From assembly GCF_001418205.1 (NCBI RefSeq), contig NZ_LIQF01000006.1:204464-268463 (forward strand): DNA of 64,000 bases, in the 5' to 3' direction. The notes under the pieces were generated by a model. The model searched no databases. It was not told the origin of the DNA and saw nothing but the letters and a program-made list of their open reading frames with translations. The stretch's first letter is position 1, and the number at the start of each line of letters is the position of its first letter. The stretch comes from Marinomonas fungiae. GTDB lineage: Bacteria > Pseudomonadota > Gammaproteobacteria > Pseudomonadales > Marinomonadaceae. Positions 17,440 through 26,479 of this stretch are shown here, in pieces. Position numbers and translations under genes: made by a program.

Positions 17440-18666
17440 TTATTTTAGCGCAACAGTAATTTTGTTAGCCCATTGTAACGCTTCAAAGAAAGCAACATTT
17501 AGGTAACCACGCACCTTGTTCGGTAATTGAGCAATACGATCCCAACGCTCTTCTTCGATACTGGTTACACTAAATAAAATTCGACCTAAAGGCCCCTTGT
17601 ATTCCAGAATCGCACTTTGCAGCTCTCCATTAAGAGCGATTTGTTTTAGCAACTCTTGCTGGGAAATCTGCAAGATTCGATCCATGCCAGAAATCAAACC
17701 TACGGTAAACGCCTGATCAGCACAAATAGACTTAGACTGGGCTGCAAGTAGTTCGCAGCATTTTGCGCGAATCAACAACATTTTAAGAATTTCAGGATTA
17801 CTACACTTCTGAGAACTTAGCGTGATCAACATTGACCAACGTTTTAATTGCTCTAAGCCAAGATATACAACAGCCTCTTTAATGGACTCAACGTTTTTTG
17901 TGAGCCCAACAACGGGGCTGTTAAGAAGCCGCAGCATCTGATATGACAAGGTTGGATGCTGCCCTACCAATTGAGCAACGGCTCCGATACAAACGGATTC
18001 ATTTTGCAGCATATTCACGAGGTTCAATGCACTTTGAACATCCGCTTCAATTTTTTTACCCTTTACAATTTCCGGGCGACTCAGGTAATAGCCCTGATAG
18101 TATTCAAATCCTAAATCCAAACATTGTTGGAACATGTCTTGATTTTCTACTTTCTCAGCGACCAGTTTAATACGACGCTGTTTCAAAGCTTCTATTTCTT
18201 TCAGTACGGTATTGGGAGGCGTACTTAATACATCCACTTTGACCATAGACATAAAGGGCAATAATGGCTGATACGTAGTACAAAACTGAAAATCGTCTAA
18301 TACAAAGCGAAAACCTTTTTCATGCCACCCTTTTACTGCGGCAACGAACTCTGGCGTGATGGGCTGATCTTCGAGAATTTCAATGTAAACTGTTTCAGGA
18401 GAAATCGGAAAAAAAGCATCTGACAACACTAATTCAGACGTCATGTTGATAAAGAAAGGTCGTCTTGTCTGAACTTCAAATTCACTAATACCAATGCATA
18501 GATTAACCAGAACCTGACTTGTCGCTACTTCTGGGTTATCTACTTTCGCCCTATCTTCATGTTCGCCTCGAAACAAAAGCTCATACCCAAACAGCTTTTT
18601 ATGACGATCAAAGATAGGCTGTTGCGCCATCATCAACTCGTTATAATTATATTTTTCCAAGTCCAT
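17440..18666 (-). CDS. EAL-HDOD signalling protein (YuxH/CdgJ-like)
   Basis: 408 residues: an EAL domain (about 10-200) followed by an HDOD domain (about 205-400). The EAL signature is divergent: YELLFR replaces EAL, LDDFQF replaces DDFGTG, AEKVEN replaces AEGVET, and QGYYLSRP is kept. The two loop aspartates and several Glu metal ligands remain, so c-di-GMP hydrolysis cannot be excluded. Family members control motility and biofilm formation, some as active phosphodiesterases and others without catalysis. It is a single gene. A 7-bp inverted repeat at 18743-18761 (CTGATAT/ATATCAG) lies about 80 bases upstream of the start. Confidence 0.88.
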   Translation of the reverse strand: MDLEKYNYNELMMAQQPIFDRHKKLFGYELLFRGEHEDRAKVDNPEVATSQVLVNLCIGISEFEVQTRRPFFINMTSELVLSDAFFPISPETVYIEILEDQPITPEFVAAVKGWHEKGFRFVLDDFQFCTTYQPLLPFMSMVKVDVLSTPPNTVLKEIEALKQRRIKLVAEKVENQDMFQQCLDLGFEYYQGYYLSRPEIVKGKKIEADVQSALNLVNMLQNESVCIGAVAQLVGQHPTLSYQMLRLLNSPVVGLTKNVESIKEAVVYLGLEQLKRWSMLITLSSQKCSNPEILKMLLIRAKCCELLAAQSKSICADQAFTVGLISGMDRILQISQQELLKQIALNGELQSAILEYKGPLGRILFSVTSIEEERWDRIAQLPNKVRGYLNVAFFEALQWANKITVALK

Positions 18667-18818
18667 TTTTTACCCTAGGATGACACTGGCTGCACGCCAA
18701 TGATTGCTACGATTTAGTATCAGCATCCCTACTAAACACTATCTGATATCTTTTATATCAGCGTAGCGTCTAAGAATAAACAAACCATGCAAAAAAAGTT
18801 CACAACTTAAAAAATTAA

Positions 18819-18847
18819 TTGACAGCTTTATGTGCGCTAAATAAAAT
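18819..18847 (+). promoter_or_regulatory. Sigma70 promoter, probably of tRNA-Ala
   Basis: TTGACA (18819-18824), a 17-base spacer and TAAAAT (18842-18847) form a near-consensus promoter. It would start transcription near 18854, leaving a leader of about 67 bases before tRNA-Ala. Confidence 0.6.
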
Positions 18848-18920
18848 TCAGCTCGAAATTTACTGCAACACCCGATTTCTTCAATCGTGTTACATCCCAG
18901 GCTTAATCGGCCACATCTGT

Positions 18921-18996
<76 letters not shown>

Positions 18997-19100
18997 ATTA
19001 CTCTTTTCAGTATTACTCTAAAATCCCGCAAGTTTCGGGTCGATCTTTGCTTTCGCTAAGCTAGTATGAAGTTTAGTCCTTTAGCAAAGTGTGTATTGTG

Positions 19101-19949
19101 ATGTCTCATTCCCACGATTATCAGCGTATCCAACAAGCCATTGAGTTTATTGTTCAAGAAACACCTGTACAGCCGTCTCTCGAAGCAATCGCTAATGCCG
19201 TGCATTTAAGCCCCTTTCACTTTCAGCGGATGTTTCAGCAATGGGCCGGGGTATCACCGAAGAAATTTATGCAATTTATCAGTATCGAACATGCCAAGAC
19301 ATTACTCGAACAGGACTACACGCTACAGCAGACCTCACTTGAAGTGGGTCTTTCGAGCAGTAGCCGCCTACACGACTTATTTATTTCGATTGAAGGCATG
19401 ACACCGGGACAATATAAATCTGGCGGCCTAGGACTTTATATCGATTACCACTTTTATCTCACCATATTTGGCGATGTACTGATTGCTGCGACAGAGCGAG
19501 GTATTTGTCATATGGCGTTTTGCGAAGATCGACAAAGTGCACTACAAGAGCTCACTTCACAGTTTGAACAGGCAACGCTCAGACATCAAGAACACCCCCA
19601 CCATCAGCAAGGGATGGCTATTTTCTCTAACTCTAACGCCGCACTTGAGCCGATTAAATTGCATCTTGCAGGAACACCCTTTCAACTTAAGGTATGGCAA
19701 AGCTTGCTCAGCATTCCTTCTGGACAGTTGTCAAACTACGCACAAATCGCACAGAATATTGGTAAACCAACGGCTGCTCGTGCGGTCGGTACGGCGATTG
19801 CGAAAAACCCCATTGCCTATCTTATTCCATGTCATCGAGTGATCCGAAATACAGGTGAGCTGGGTAATTACCGGTGGGGAAAATCCAGAAAAACCGCCAT
19901 GATTGGCTGGGAAGCGGCTCAGTCGGATATCGAACAGAACCATGAATGA
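19101..19949 (+). CDS. AraC-type regulator fused to O6-methylguanine-DNA methyltransferase (Ada-like, no N-Ada domain)
   Basis: 282 residues: an AraC/XylS helix-turn-helix domain (about 5-100; LSPFHFQRMFQQWAGVSPKKF) and a C-terminal methyltransferase with PCHRVIR (acceptor Cys near 244). It resembles Ada but lacks the N-terminal zinc domain that repairs methyl-phosphotriesters and senses damage. It could still demethylate O6-methylguanine and bind a promoter. How it would be activated is unclear. The start is uncertain: ATG at 19101 and in-frame GTG codons at 19089 and 19098 all lack a clear ribosome site. Its last 8 bases overlap the start of the AlkB gene, so the two form an alkylation-repair operon. 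Confidence 0.88.
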   Translation: MSHSHDYQRIQQAIEFIVQETPVQPSLEAIANAVHLSPFHFQRMFQQWAGVSPKKFMQFISIEHAKTLLEQDYTLQQTSLEVGLSSSSRLHDLFISIEGMTPGQYKSGGLGLYIDYHFYLTIFGDVLIAATERGICHMAFCEDRQSALQELTSQFEQATLRHQEHPHHQQGMAIFSNSNAALEPIKLHLAGTPFQLKVWQSLLSIPSGQLSNYAQIAQNIGKPTAARAVGTAIAKNPIAYLIPCHRVIRNTGELGNYRWGKSRKTAMIGWEAAQSDIEQNHE

Positions 19950-20562
19950 TTTATTTGCTGACCAACAACCATTACTTGAACTGTTACCCTATGATGGTTC
20001 AGCGGTTTACTATGGACAAGTGCTGCCCTCAGTAGAAGCCGACGACTACTTTCATCGGCTTTGGCAGGAGATTGATTGGCAACATGATGAAGCCATTGTC
20101 TATGGCAAGCACATTATTACAAAACGTAAAGTGGCTTGGTATGCAGATCAACCTTTTCACTATACCTATTCCAAAACCACTAAGACCGCCCAGCTTTGGA
20201 CGCCATTACTACTGGAGTTGCGACATGTCGTCGAAGCCCTAACCCAGGTTAGGTTTAACTCCTGTCTACTTAATCTTTACCACGATGGCTCAGAGGGCAT
20301 GGCTTGGCACAGTGACGCCGAAAAAGAGCTGCTACAAGACGGCACGATTGCATCTCTAAGTTTTGGTGTCGAACGCAAGTTTTCTTTCAAACACAAAGTC
20401 AGCCAAGAGACCCGCTCAATCCAACTCGAACACGGCAGTTTGTTGGTTATGCAAGGCACCACACAAAGCCACTGGCTTCACTCTCTTCCAACCACTAAGA
20501 AAGCTCATAATGCCCGTATAAACCTTACTTTTCGGCAGATTCGCACAACATCATTTGAGTAG
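19942..20562 (+). CDS. AlkB-family Fe(II)/2-oxoglutarate DNA repair dioxygenase
   Basis: 206 residues, of the ABH2/ABH3-like AlkB type. The iron ligands H123 and D125 (AWHSD) are followed by a distal His (QSHWLHS) and the 2-oxoglutarate-binding NARINLTFR, with the core NLYHDGSEGMAWHSDAE. It oxidatively removes methyl groups from 1-methyladenine and 3-methylcytosine. The start ATG at 19942 overlaps the end of the upstream methyltransferase gene by 8 bases, indicating translational coupling. Both genes repair different alkylation lesions. Confidence 0.93.
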   Translation: MNDLFADQQPLLELLPYDGSAVYYGQVLPSVEADDYFHRLWQEIDWQHDEAIVYGKHIITKRKVAWYADQPFHYTYSKTTKTAQLWTPLLLELRHVVEALTQVRFNSCLLNLYHDGSEGMAWHSDAEKELLQDGTIASLSFGVERKFSFKHKVSQETRSIQLEHGSLLVMQGTTQSHWLHSLPTTKKAHNARINLTFRQIRTTSFE

Positions 20563-20648
20563 CGCATTTGTTGCAGGTTTAAAGCTACGTCTACCCTTTT
20601 TTTTATGATAGGGTACACACACCTTTTTATATGATTGAGTAAGGGAAA

Positions 20649-21659
20649 ATGGGTAAAGAAATTGTTTTAACAGGTATCACTACAACAGGCACACCTCACT
20701 TAGGTAACTATGTAGGCGCCATCCGTCCAGCAATCGAAGCCAGTCAACGAGACAACACTGAGTCTTTCTTCTTTTTGGCGGATTACCACGCATTGATCAA
20801 ATGTCAGGATCCAGAGCGCGTGAAACAGTCTCGTCTTGAGATCGCTGCGACCTGGCTAGCCTGTGGCCTAGATACCAACAAAGCAACTTTCTACCGTCAG
20901 TCTGATATTCCTGAAATTTCTGAACTCAACTGGCTACTGACGTGTGTGACCGCGAAAGGACTGATGAACCGCGCTCACGCATACAAAGCCAGTGTTGATG
21001 AAAACGTGGCCAACGGTCAAGACCCTGACTATGGCGTCACCATGGGATTATTCTGCTATCCAGTGCTAATGGCTGCCGACATCCTAGCTTTTAATGCTAA
21101 CAAGGTACCAGTTGGTCGCGACCAAACTCAGCACATCGAAATGGCACGAGATATCGCCGCTCGATTTAATCACCTCTTCGGTCACCACTTTGTATTGCCT
21201 GAGGCGGTTGTTGCAGAAGACGACAGTGCCATTCTAAAAGGTCTTGACGGCCGTAAGATGAGTAAGAGTTACAACAACACCATTCCTCTGTTCGAGACAG
21301 AGAAAAAGTTGAAAAAAGGTGTTAATAAGATTGTTACTAACTTGCTTGAACCTGGTGAGCCAAAAGACCCAAACAATTCTACCGTGTTTGATATCTATAA
21401 AGCCTTTGCGACGCCTGAGCAAACCGCAGAAATGCGTCAAAAATTTGCTGATGGCATCGCTTGGGGTGAAGCGAAGAAGGAACTTTTTGAACTGATCAAT
21501 GGTCAACTAGCTGAGCCAAGAGAAAAATATCTTGAGCTTATGGCGAACCCTGCCGAAATCGAAGCAGTTTTACAGGCCGGTGCTGAAAAAGCCCGTGCCC
21601 GAGCACGAGCTCTGATCTCTGACCTTCGAAACGCAGTAGGTTTGGTTAACTTCGTCTAA
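20649..21659 (+). CDS. trpS: Tryptophanyl-tRNA synthetase
   Basis: 336 residues, the usual length of bacterial TrpRS. The class I HIGH-like motif [10 protein letters not shown] (about 14-23) and KMSKS (203-207) are intact. It charges tRNA-Trp. The ribosome site GAGTAAGGG precedes the ATG. The Tim44-domain gene starts 15 bases downstream, so co-transcription is likely although no functional link is known. Confidence 0.97.
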   Translation: MGKEIVLTGITTTGTPHLGNYVGAIRPAIEASQRDNTESFFFLADYHALIKCQDPERVKQSRLEIAATWLACGLDTNKATFYRQSDIPEISELNWLLTCVTAKGLMNRAHAYKASVDENVANGQDPDYGVTMGLFCYPVLMAADILAFNANKVPVGRDQTQHIEMARDIAARFNHLFGHHFVLPEAVVAEDDSAILKGLDGRKMSKSYNNTIPLFETEKKLKKGVNKIVTNLLEPGEPKDPNNSTVFDIYKAFATPEQTAEMRQKFADGIAWGEAKKELFELINGQLAEPREKYLELMANPAEIEAVLQAGAEKARARARALISDLRNAVGLVNFV

Positions 21660-21674
21660 CTTTGGAGAAACGAC

Positions 21675-22538
21675 GTGAAATCAGCAGTTTATGCCTTTTT
21701 AATGGCATTTGTTTTAGTCATTGGTACGGGCGGCTTTGCAGCCGATGCTCATGCCAAAAAATTGGGCGGTGGCGGCAGCTTTGGCAAAAACTACTCCACT
21801 AGCAAAACCCCAACCAGCTCTAGTACAGCAACCAACAGCACCAGCACTGCTGCGGCAGGTGCCACTAAAAAACCAGGTATGTTTGGTGGTTTAGCAGGCG
21901 GCCTTTTAGGTGGTCTATTGGCAGGCGGCTTGTTTGCTGCGCTAATGGGTAGCGGTGCATTTGATGGTCTTGCGTTTGGCGACATTCTATTGTTCGCCGT
22001 GATCGGTTTCTTGATTTACAAGTTGTTCTTTGCGAAGAAACGTCAAGCAGCGCAAACTGCGGGTGCGCAAGGCATGTACCGTGAAATGCCAAATTCAACG
22101 CGCGATAACGTACAGCCTTCGCCAATGGCGGGCATGTCGGGTTTTGGCGCACAACCAGACATCCAATTGCCGCCAGGCTTCAACGAACAAGCCTTTATCG
22201 CGGAAGCGAAAAATCACTACATCACTTTGCAAAAAGCTTGGGATGACAATAACTTCGAGGAGATCAGTGACTACTTTAGTCCAGATCTTTGTGATATGTT
22301 GCGTCAAGAGCGTGCAAAATACGGTGCTGATAAAGCCCGAACTGAAGTCGTTTCCCTAATGGTAGACTTGGTTCGCGGTGAATTTATCGGCTCAACGGCA
22401 TCCATTTCTTTACGCTTTACCGGTTGGATCAAAGAAGGCGATCAAACCAGTGAAACCAATGAAGTATGGCACCTTGAGAAAAACCTAGAGGATGCACGTG
22501 GCAATTGGACAATTGTTGGTATTCAACAAGACAACTAA
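21675..22538 (+). CDS. Tim44-like domain membrane protein
   Basis: 287 residues starting at a GTG with a GGAG ribosome site. It has a signal peptide or first membrane segment (about 3-25), a Ser/Thr-rich stretch (35-65), a glycine-rich hydrophobic region (70-115) that should insert in the membrane, and a C-terminal Tim44-like (NTF2-fold) domain (about 160-285; FNEQAFIAEAKNHYITLQKAWDDN). Mitochondrial Tim44 tethers Hsp70 to the import channel, but the role of the bacterial proteins is not established. The Gly/Ser/Thr composition of the N-terminal half is typical of the family. Confidence 0.85.
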   Translation: MKSAVYAFLMAFVLVIGTGGFAADAHAKKLGGGGSFGKNYSTSKTPTSSSTATNSTSTAAAGATKKPGMFGGLAGGLLGGLLAGGLFAALMGSGAFDGLAFGDILLFAVIGFLIYKLFFAKKRQAAQTAGAQGMYREMPNSTRDNVQPSPMAGMSGFGAQPDIQLPPGFNEQAFIAEAKNHYITLQKAWDDNNFEEISDYFSPDLCDMLRQERAKYGADKARTEVVSLMVDLVRGEFIGSTASISLRFTGWIKEGDQTSETNEVWHLEKNLEDARGNWTIVGIQQDN

Positions 22539-22560
22539 TTGTTACTTAATTTATCAAGCC

Positions 22561-22609
22561 AATGCGCTGTATTTCGTCTATTCTTGTTTGAATAAACGAG
22601 CAGCGCATT
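22561..22609. other. Extended imperfect hairpin upstream of cheW
   Basis: AATGCGCTG (22561-22569) pairs perfectly with CAGCGCATT (22601-22609), and the inside also pairs in part (TCGT..ATTC with GAAT..ACGA). There is no T-run, so it is not a standard terminator. It could be a processing or attenuation structure in the cheW leader. Confidence 0.4.
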
Positions 22610-22646
22610 AGCGCGTATCACCGGATTGATAATAGGTGTAGAGCCC

Positions 22647-23156
22647 ATGTCTGAATTAGCGACAATCAAAGAAACAGGAAAACTGCCAGCTGAAAGCAAA
22701 AAAGGCGAGTTATTGCAGTACCTTACTTTCAAGTTACTGGATGAAACTTACGGCATCAACGTAATGCAAATCAAAGAAGTATTACGTTACAGTGAGATTG
22801 CTCCAGTTCCAGGCGCCCAATCTTATGTACTTGGTATCGTTAACCTACGCGGTAACGTAGTAACGGTTATTGACACTCGCGTACGTTTTAGCCTTCCTGA
22901 ATGCACGATCACCGATGATACTCGTATCATCATCATTGAGCACGATGGCGAACAAATCGGCATGTTGGTCGATGCGGTTCAAGAAGTTTTCTACCTATAC
23001 CAAGGTGAAATCGAACAGAGCCCAAGTGTCGGTAATGACGAAGCCCTGATGTTCATCCAAGGCGTTTACCAAAAAGACGAAGAGCTAGTTATCCTATTAG
23101 ATCTGAATAAAATGATTGATTCAGATAATGAGCAGCTTGCTATTGGCATGCTCTAA
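22647..23156 (+). CDS. cheW: Chemotaxis coupling protein CheW
   Basis: 169 residues of the CheW fold, from QYLTFKLLDETYGINVMQIKEVL to the C terminus. The receptor-binding region is recognisable in IVNLRGNVVTVIDTRVRF. CheW links receptors to CheA in chemosensory arrays. It stands alone here, about 18 kb from the receptor-cheY-cheA cluster. It may serve the main motility system, another array, or both. I used the ATG at 22647, since the in-frame TTG at 22626 has no ribosome site. A terminator follows. Confidence 0.93.
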   Translation: MSELATIKETGKLPAESKKGELLQYLTFKLLDETYGINVMQIKEVLRYSEIAPVPGAQSYVLGIVNLRGNVVTVIDTRVRFSLPECTITDDTRIIIIEHDGEQIGMLVDAVQEVFYLYQGEIEQSPSVGNDEALMFIQGVYQKDEELVILLDLNKMIDSDNEQLAIGML

Positions 23157-23180
23157 TTATCCGGCAACCATCCTAAGCAA

Positions 23181-23206
23181 AAAAGCAGCTGATCGCTGCT
23201 TTTTTT
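23181..23206 (+). terminator. Terminator of cheW
   Basis: The stem AGCAGC/GCTGCT (23184-23189 with 23195-23200) is extended by A/T pairs and followed by TTTTTTT. It could also end yciA from the other strand. Confidence 0.8.
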
Positions 23207-23238
23207 ATATTTAGTACTGGCCAAACAAAAACGCTGTT

Positions 23239-23667
23239 TTACCATTCATGCATTGATTCATTCACATAATCTGGCAAATCTTCCTCTGCAGGAATCGGCT
23301 TCGGCTTACCTTCGTCATCAATAGATACGAATTTAAAGATGCCTTCGGTAACCTTTTCACGAATGCCAATACGGCCTCGACGAACCCACGCCTCAACATG
23401 AATATTCATAGAGGTACGGCCCACTGACTTTACGTAGGTGTAAACGCCTAAAATATCCCCTACTTTGACAGGGCGAATAAAGCTCATACTGTCGAGCGCT
23501 ACGGTCACCACACGAGATTGCGCACGCTGACCAGCACAAATACCCGCGGCGATGTCCATCTGAGAGACCACCCATCCGCCAAAAATATCCCCTGCCGGGT
23601 TTGTATCGCCAGGCATAGCAACCGTTCGGGTCGTCAATCGCCCCTTCGTTTTCATTTCTTCGGACAT
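23239..23667 (-). CDS. yciA: Acyl-CoA thioesterase, YciA-like
   Basis: 142 residues forming a single hotdog domain. MPGDTNPAGDIFGGWVVSQMDIAAG holds the catalytic Asp of the YciA/BFIT group, and SMSFIRPVKVGD follows. These enzymes hydrolyse a broad range of acyl-CoAs and may adjust free CoA. It is a single gene, convergent with cheW. Confidence 0.92.
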   Translation of the reverse strand: MSEEMKTKGRLTTRTVAMPGDTNPAGDIFGGWVVSQMDIAAGICAGQRAQSRVVTVALDSMSFIRPVKVGDILGVYTYVKSVGRTSMNIHVEAWVRRGRIGIREKVTEGIFKFVSIDDEGKPKPIPAEEDLPDYVNESMHEW

Positions 23668-23859
23668 GACTGCTCTCCTTCGTTCCGATTATGCCCACTG
23701 TTATAACAAAGCTTCACAACATATTCAGTAAAAAGAATGCAGTCATTCAATTTCATCACCAAGATTTCGCCAAACCTATTCAATCTGCGCTTTATCTAGC
23801 GTAAGAGCTGCATTAGCATGAGCGCTTCGCTTTTAACTTGTTGTAGAAAGGAACGCCCT

Positions 23860-25011
23860 ATGCGCCAATTCGACAGTAAACTTCCCAGTACCGGCACGAC
23901 TATTTTTACACAAATGTCAGAACTGGCCGCTAAGCATCAAGCCATCAACTTGTCACAAGGCTTTCCAGACTTTGATGGGCCTAGCGAGCTGTTGAACCGT
24001 GTCGATCATTATATTCAACAAGGTGCCAACCAATATGCGCCTATGATCGGCATCCCCTCTTTACGCCAAGCTATTAGCCAAAAAATTGCCCGCTGTTACG
24101 ACCATCAAGTAAACGCTGACAGCGAGATCACGGTAACATCCGGTGCGACCGAAGCTCTATTTGCGACTATTTCAGCCTTCGTTCGCCCGGGTGACGAAGT
24201 CATTGTGTTTGATCCGGCTTATGACTCTTACGATCCTGCCATTCGCTTGAACGGCGGAACACCAGTACATATTGCTTTACTACCACCAAGCTTTGCTGTC
24301 GATTGGCAAGTGGTAGCAAACGCCATCACCCCAAACACCAAAGCCATTATTGTTAATTCACCCCACAACCCAACGGGGACCGTATTTTCCGCCCATGATC
24401 TAGAAGCGCTGTACGCTATTGCCGATCAGCATGATTTGTTGGTGTTATCTGATGAAGTGTACGAGCATATTGTGTTTGAAGGCGTTAAACACCAAAGCGT
24501 ATTACGCCATAAAGAGTTAGCAAAACGCAGTGTGGCAGTGTCATCCTTTGGTAAGACATACCACACTACCGGTTGGAAAATTGGCTACTGTGTGGCACCA
24601 GCACCATTAATGGCTGAAATTCGTAAAGTGCATCAGTACCTAACCTTCAGTACTAGCACACCGATGCAGTTGGCGTTAGCAGATTTCCTAAGCGCTCACC
24701 CTGAGCACGATGAAGTTTTACCAAGTTTCTATCAGCAAAAGCGTGATTTCTTCAATGAAGCTATGAGCGAAAGTCGCTTCACTTTCACGCCTTCGCCCGG
24801 CACCTATTTCCAGCTGATGGATTACAGCGCCATCAAAGATGTGCCCGATACAGAGTTTGCTTTATGGCTAATCGAAACGGCAGGTGTCGCGGCCATTCCG
24901 ATTTCCGTGTTTTATCAAACACCACCAGAGGACATGCGCCTAGTGCGCTTCTGCTTTGCCAAACAAGCTGCCACTCTAAGCGCTGCAACGCAGCAACTGG
25001 TTAGACTTTAA
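23860..25011 (+). CDS. Class I/II aminotransferase, YbdL-like (methionine aminotransferase)
   Basis: 383 residues of PLP fold type I. NLSQGFPDFDGP near the N terminus and the Schiff-base lysine in SSFGKTYHTTGWKIGY match the YbdL/kynurenine aminotransferase branch, in which E. coli YbdL prefers methionine. Asn of NSPHNPTG and Asp of SDEVYEH bind PLP. The ATG at 23860 has a GAAAGGAA ribosome site. A longer frame from 23818 adds residues not found in the family. Its stop codon interlocks with that of cbiG on the other strand (TTAA at 25008-25011). Confidence 0.88.
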   Translation: MRQFDSKLPSTGTTIFTQMSELAAKHQAINLSQGFPDFDGPSELLNRVDHYIQQGANQYAPMIGIPSLRQAISQKIARCYDHQVNADSEITVTSGATEALFATISAFVRPGDEVIVFDPAYDSYDPAIRLNGGTPVHIALLPPSFAVDWQVVANAITPNTKAIIVNSPHNPTGTVFSAHDLEALYAIADQHDLLVLSDEVYEHIVFEGVKHQSVLRHKELAKRSVAVSSFGKTYHTTGWKIGYCVAPAPLMAEIRKVHQYLTFSTSTPMQLALADFLSAHPEHDEVLPSFYQQKRDFFNEAMSESRFTFTPSPGTYFQLMDYSAIKDVPDTEFALWLIETAGVAAIPISVFYQTPPEDMRLVRFCFAKQAATLSAATQQLVRL

Positions 25012-25766
25012 GCCTGATACGCCCGAGCCACCGCGCAGGTGGCTTTCGGGTTCTTAATCTTATTCAAACATAGCTCAGGGCTAGCATGCGTCAGTTTCTG
25101 CGCCCCCAGTAATGCGGCTGATTCCGCTACGCCATAAACGCCCACTGTGTTAAATACATATTCTGAGCGAGTGCTTAATAAAGGCTCGACCTGTTTCAGG
25201 GCATCTGCGGAATAGGTCATAAAGGGCCACTGATATTTTTCAGCCAGCTCAATCAAATGCGTTTCATCGGCTTTGATATCGATACTATATAGTCCTGCAA
25301 TTTGATCTGGCTGCAGGCCAACTGTCTCTATCGCTTCCAGCATCAGACTTTCCAAATACTCTAACGGGCAATCACGTTCACAGCCCATACCAAGGGTATA
25401 AACGGGATTGAGATAAGCATTGGCCGTGGTCATCACTAATTGCGCATTGATCGCCTCAGCTACCTCACTGCCCCATTGGTTTGCGCCACCTTCATGACCA
25501 GATAACAAGGGAATCACAAAGCGTCCTAACTCATCCAACACCAGGACCGGCGGGTCTTGTAGCTTGCTTTCTATAACAGGCGCTAGAGTACGCATCACAA
25601 TGCCCGTAGCGCAGATAAACAGCAATGGGTCACCTTCTCGAAAAAAGTGCTGCACAGTGTCGGCAAATGGCTTGGGCTTAAAATGTAGCGCACTATTCGG
25701 CAGCAGCGTCTGTAAGCGCATGCCCAGTGCTTGACCCGCGTCGGTCAGAGCGATAATACGAATCAT
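25008..25766 (-). CDS. cbiG: Cobalamin biosynthesis protein CbiG (short form)
   Basis: 252 residues, shorter than the roughly 350 of Salmonella CbiG. The CbiG N domain is clear (CATGIVMRTLAP, LLSGHEGGAN) and the C domain is present (LGMGCERDCPLEYL, NTVGVYGVAESAAL). The middle domain seems largely absent. CbiG opens the ring-A lactone of cobalt-precorrin-5A with loss of acetaldehyde, and the C domain alone corresponds to CobE. It is the last gene of the corrinoid operon and overlaps cobI by ATGA. Confidence 0.87.
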   Translation of the reverse strand: MIRIIALTDAGQALGMRLQTLLPNSALHFKPKPFADTVQHFFREGDPLLFICATGIVMRTLAPVIESKLQDPPVLVLDELGRFVIPLLSGHEGGANQWGSEVAEAINAQLVMTTANAYLNPVYTLGMGCERDCPLEYLESLMLEAIETVGLQPDQIAGLYSIDIKADETHLIELAEKYQWPFMTYSADALKQVEPLLSTRSEYVFNTVGVYGVAESAALLGAQKLTHASPELCLNKIKNPKATCAVARAYQA

Positions 25767-26479
25767 CGGGTACCACGCTCTTTACGGGAGACAATAAACA
25801 GCGAGAAGTATGGACCCTGCTCGTTTTGTAAAAGACGTACATCGTTTTCGACAAACTGGTTGTCTCGGCCGACATATTCCACGTATTTAGCGTCTTCCAT
25901 TCGTCCGGTTAGCTCAAGTGCTTTTAAAATCGTAGGCCGAGCTCGTCCAGCTTTCATAATCACAATGGAACCATGGTTACGCAGTGCGTCGATAAGCTGC
26001 TCTTTCGTATGACGACCACTGACCACACAAAACGACTCTTTTAATACGGTAAGCGGATGCTGTAACTCTGCTGCTGCGGCATGAATACTGGAAATGCCAG
26101 GCACCACTTGAATCTGGCACTCGCCGTTTAAGCGCTCCATCAAATAGGTAAAGGAGCCAAAAAACAGTGGATCCCCCTCACAAAGAAACGCCACATTAAG
26201 ACCTTGAGACAATGCCTCACGAATGGCTTGCGCCCCTTGATCGTAGGCTTGATTGGCGGCCTCACGGCGTGTCGACATGGGCATTGGGATGATAATATCC
26301 TGGTGTTTTGCAACACGCCCCTCTAGTGCTAATACAGCGATTTGCTTGGCTTGTGATTGGCCTGATTCGCCTACCAGATAAGCCAAAACATCCGCCTGCT
26401 GAATCAATCGTACCGCTTTTAAGGTGACTAATTCAGGATCACCTGGACCGACGCCAATACCGAAAAACGTACCGGTCAT
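25763..26479 (-). CDS. cobI: Precorrin-2 C20-methyltransferase
   Basis: 238 residues of the SAM-dependent tetrapyrrole methylase family: GIGVGPGDPELVTLKAV at the N terminus, FLCEGDPLFFGS in the SAM site, and VPGISSIHAAAA. These match CobI/CbiL, which methylate C20 of (cobalt-)precorrin-2. The start at 26479 forms an ATGA overlap with the end of cobL. An upstream in-frame codon at 26500 would create a longer overlap and add atypical residues. Confidence 0.92.
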   Translation of the reverse strand: MTGTFFGIGVGPGDPELVTLKAVRLIQQADVLAYLVGESGQSQAKQIAVLALEGRVAKHQDIIIPMPMSTRREAANQAYDQGAQAIREALSQGLNVAFLCEGDPLFFGSFTYLMERLNGECQIQVVPGISSIHAAAAELQHPLTVLKESFCVVSGRHTKEQLIDALRNHGSIVIMKAGRARPTILKALELTGRMEDAKYVEYVGRDNQFVENDVRLLQNEQGPYFSLFIVSRKERGTR

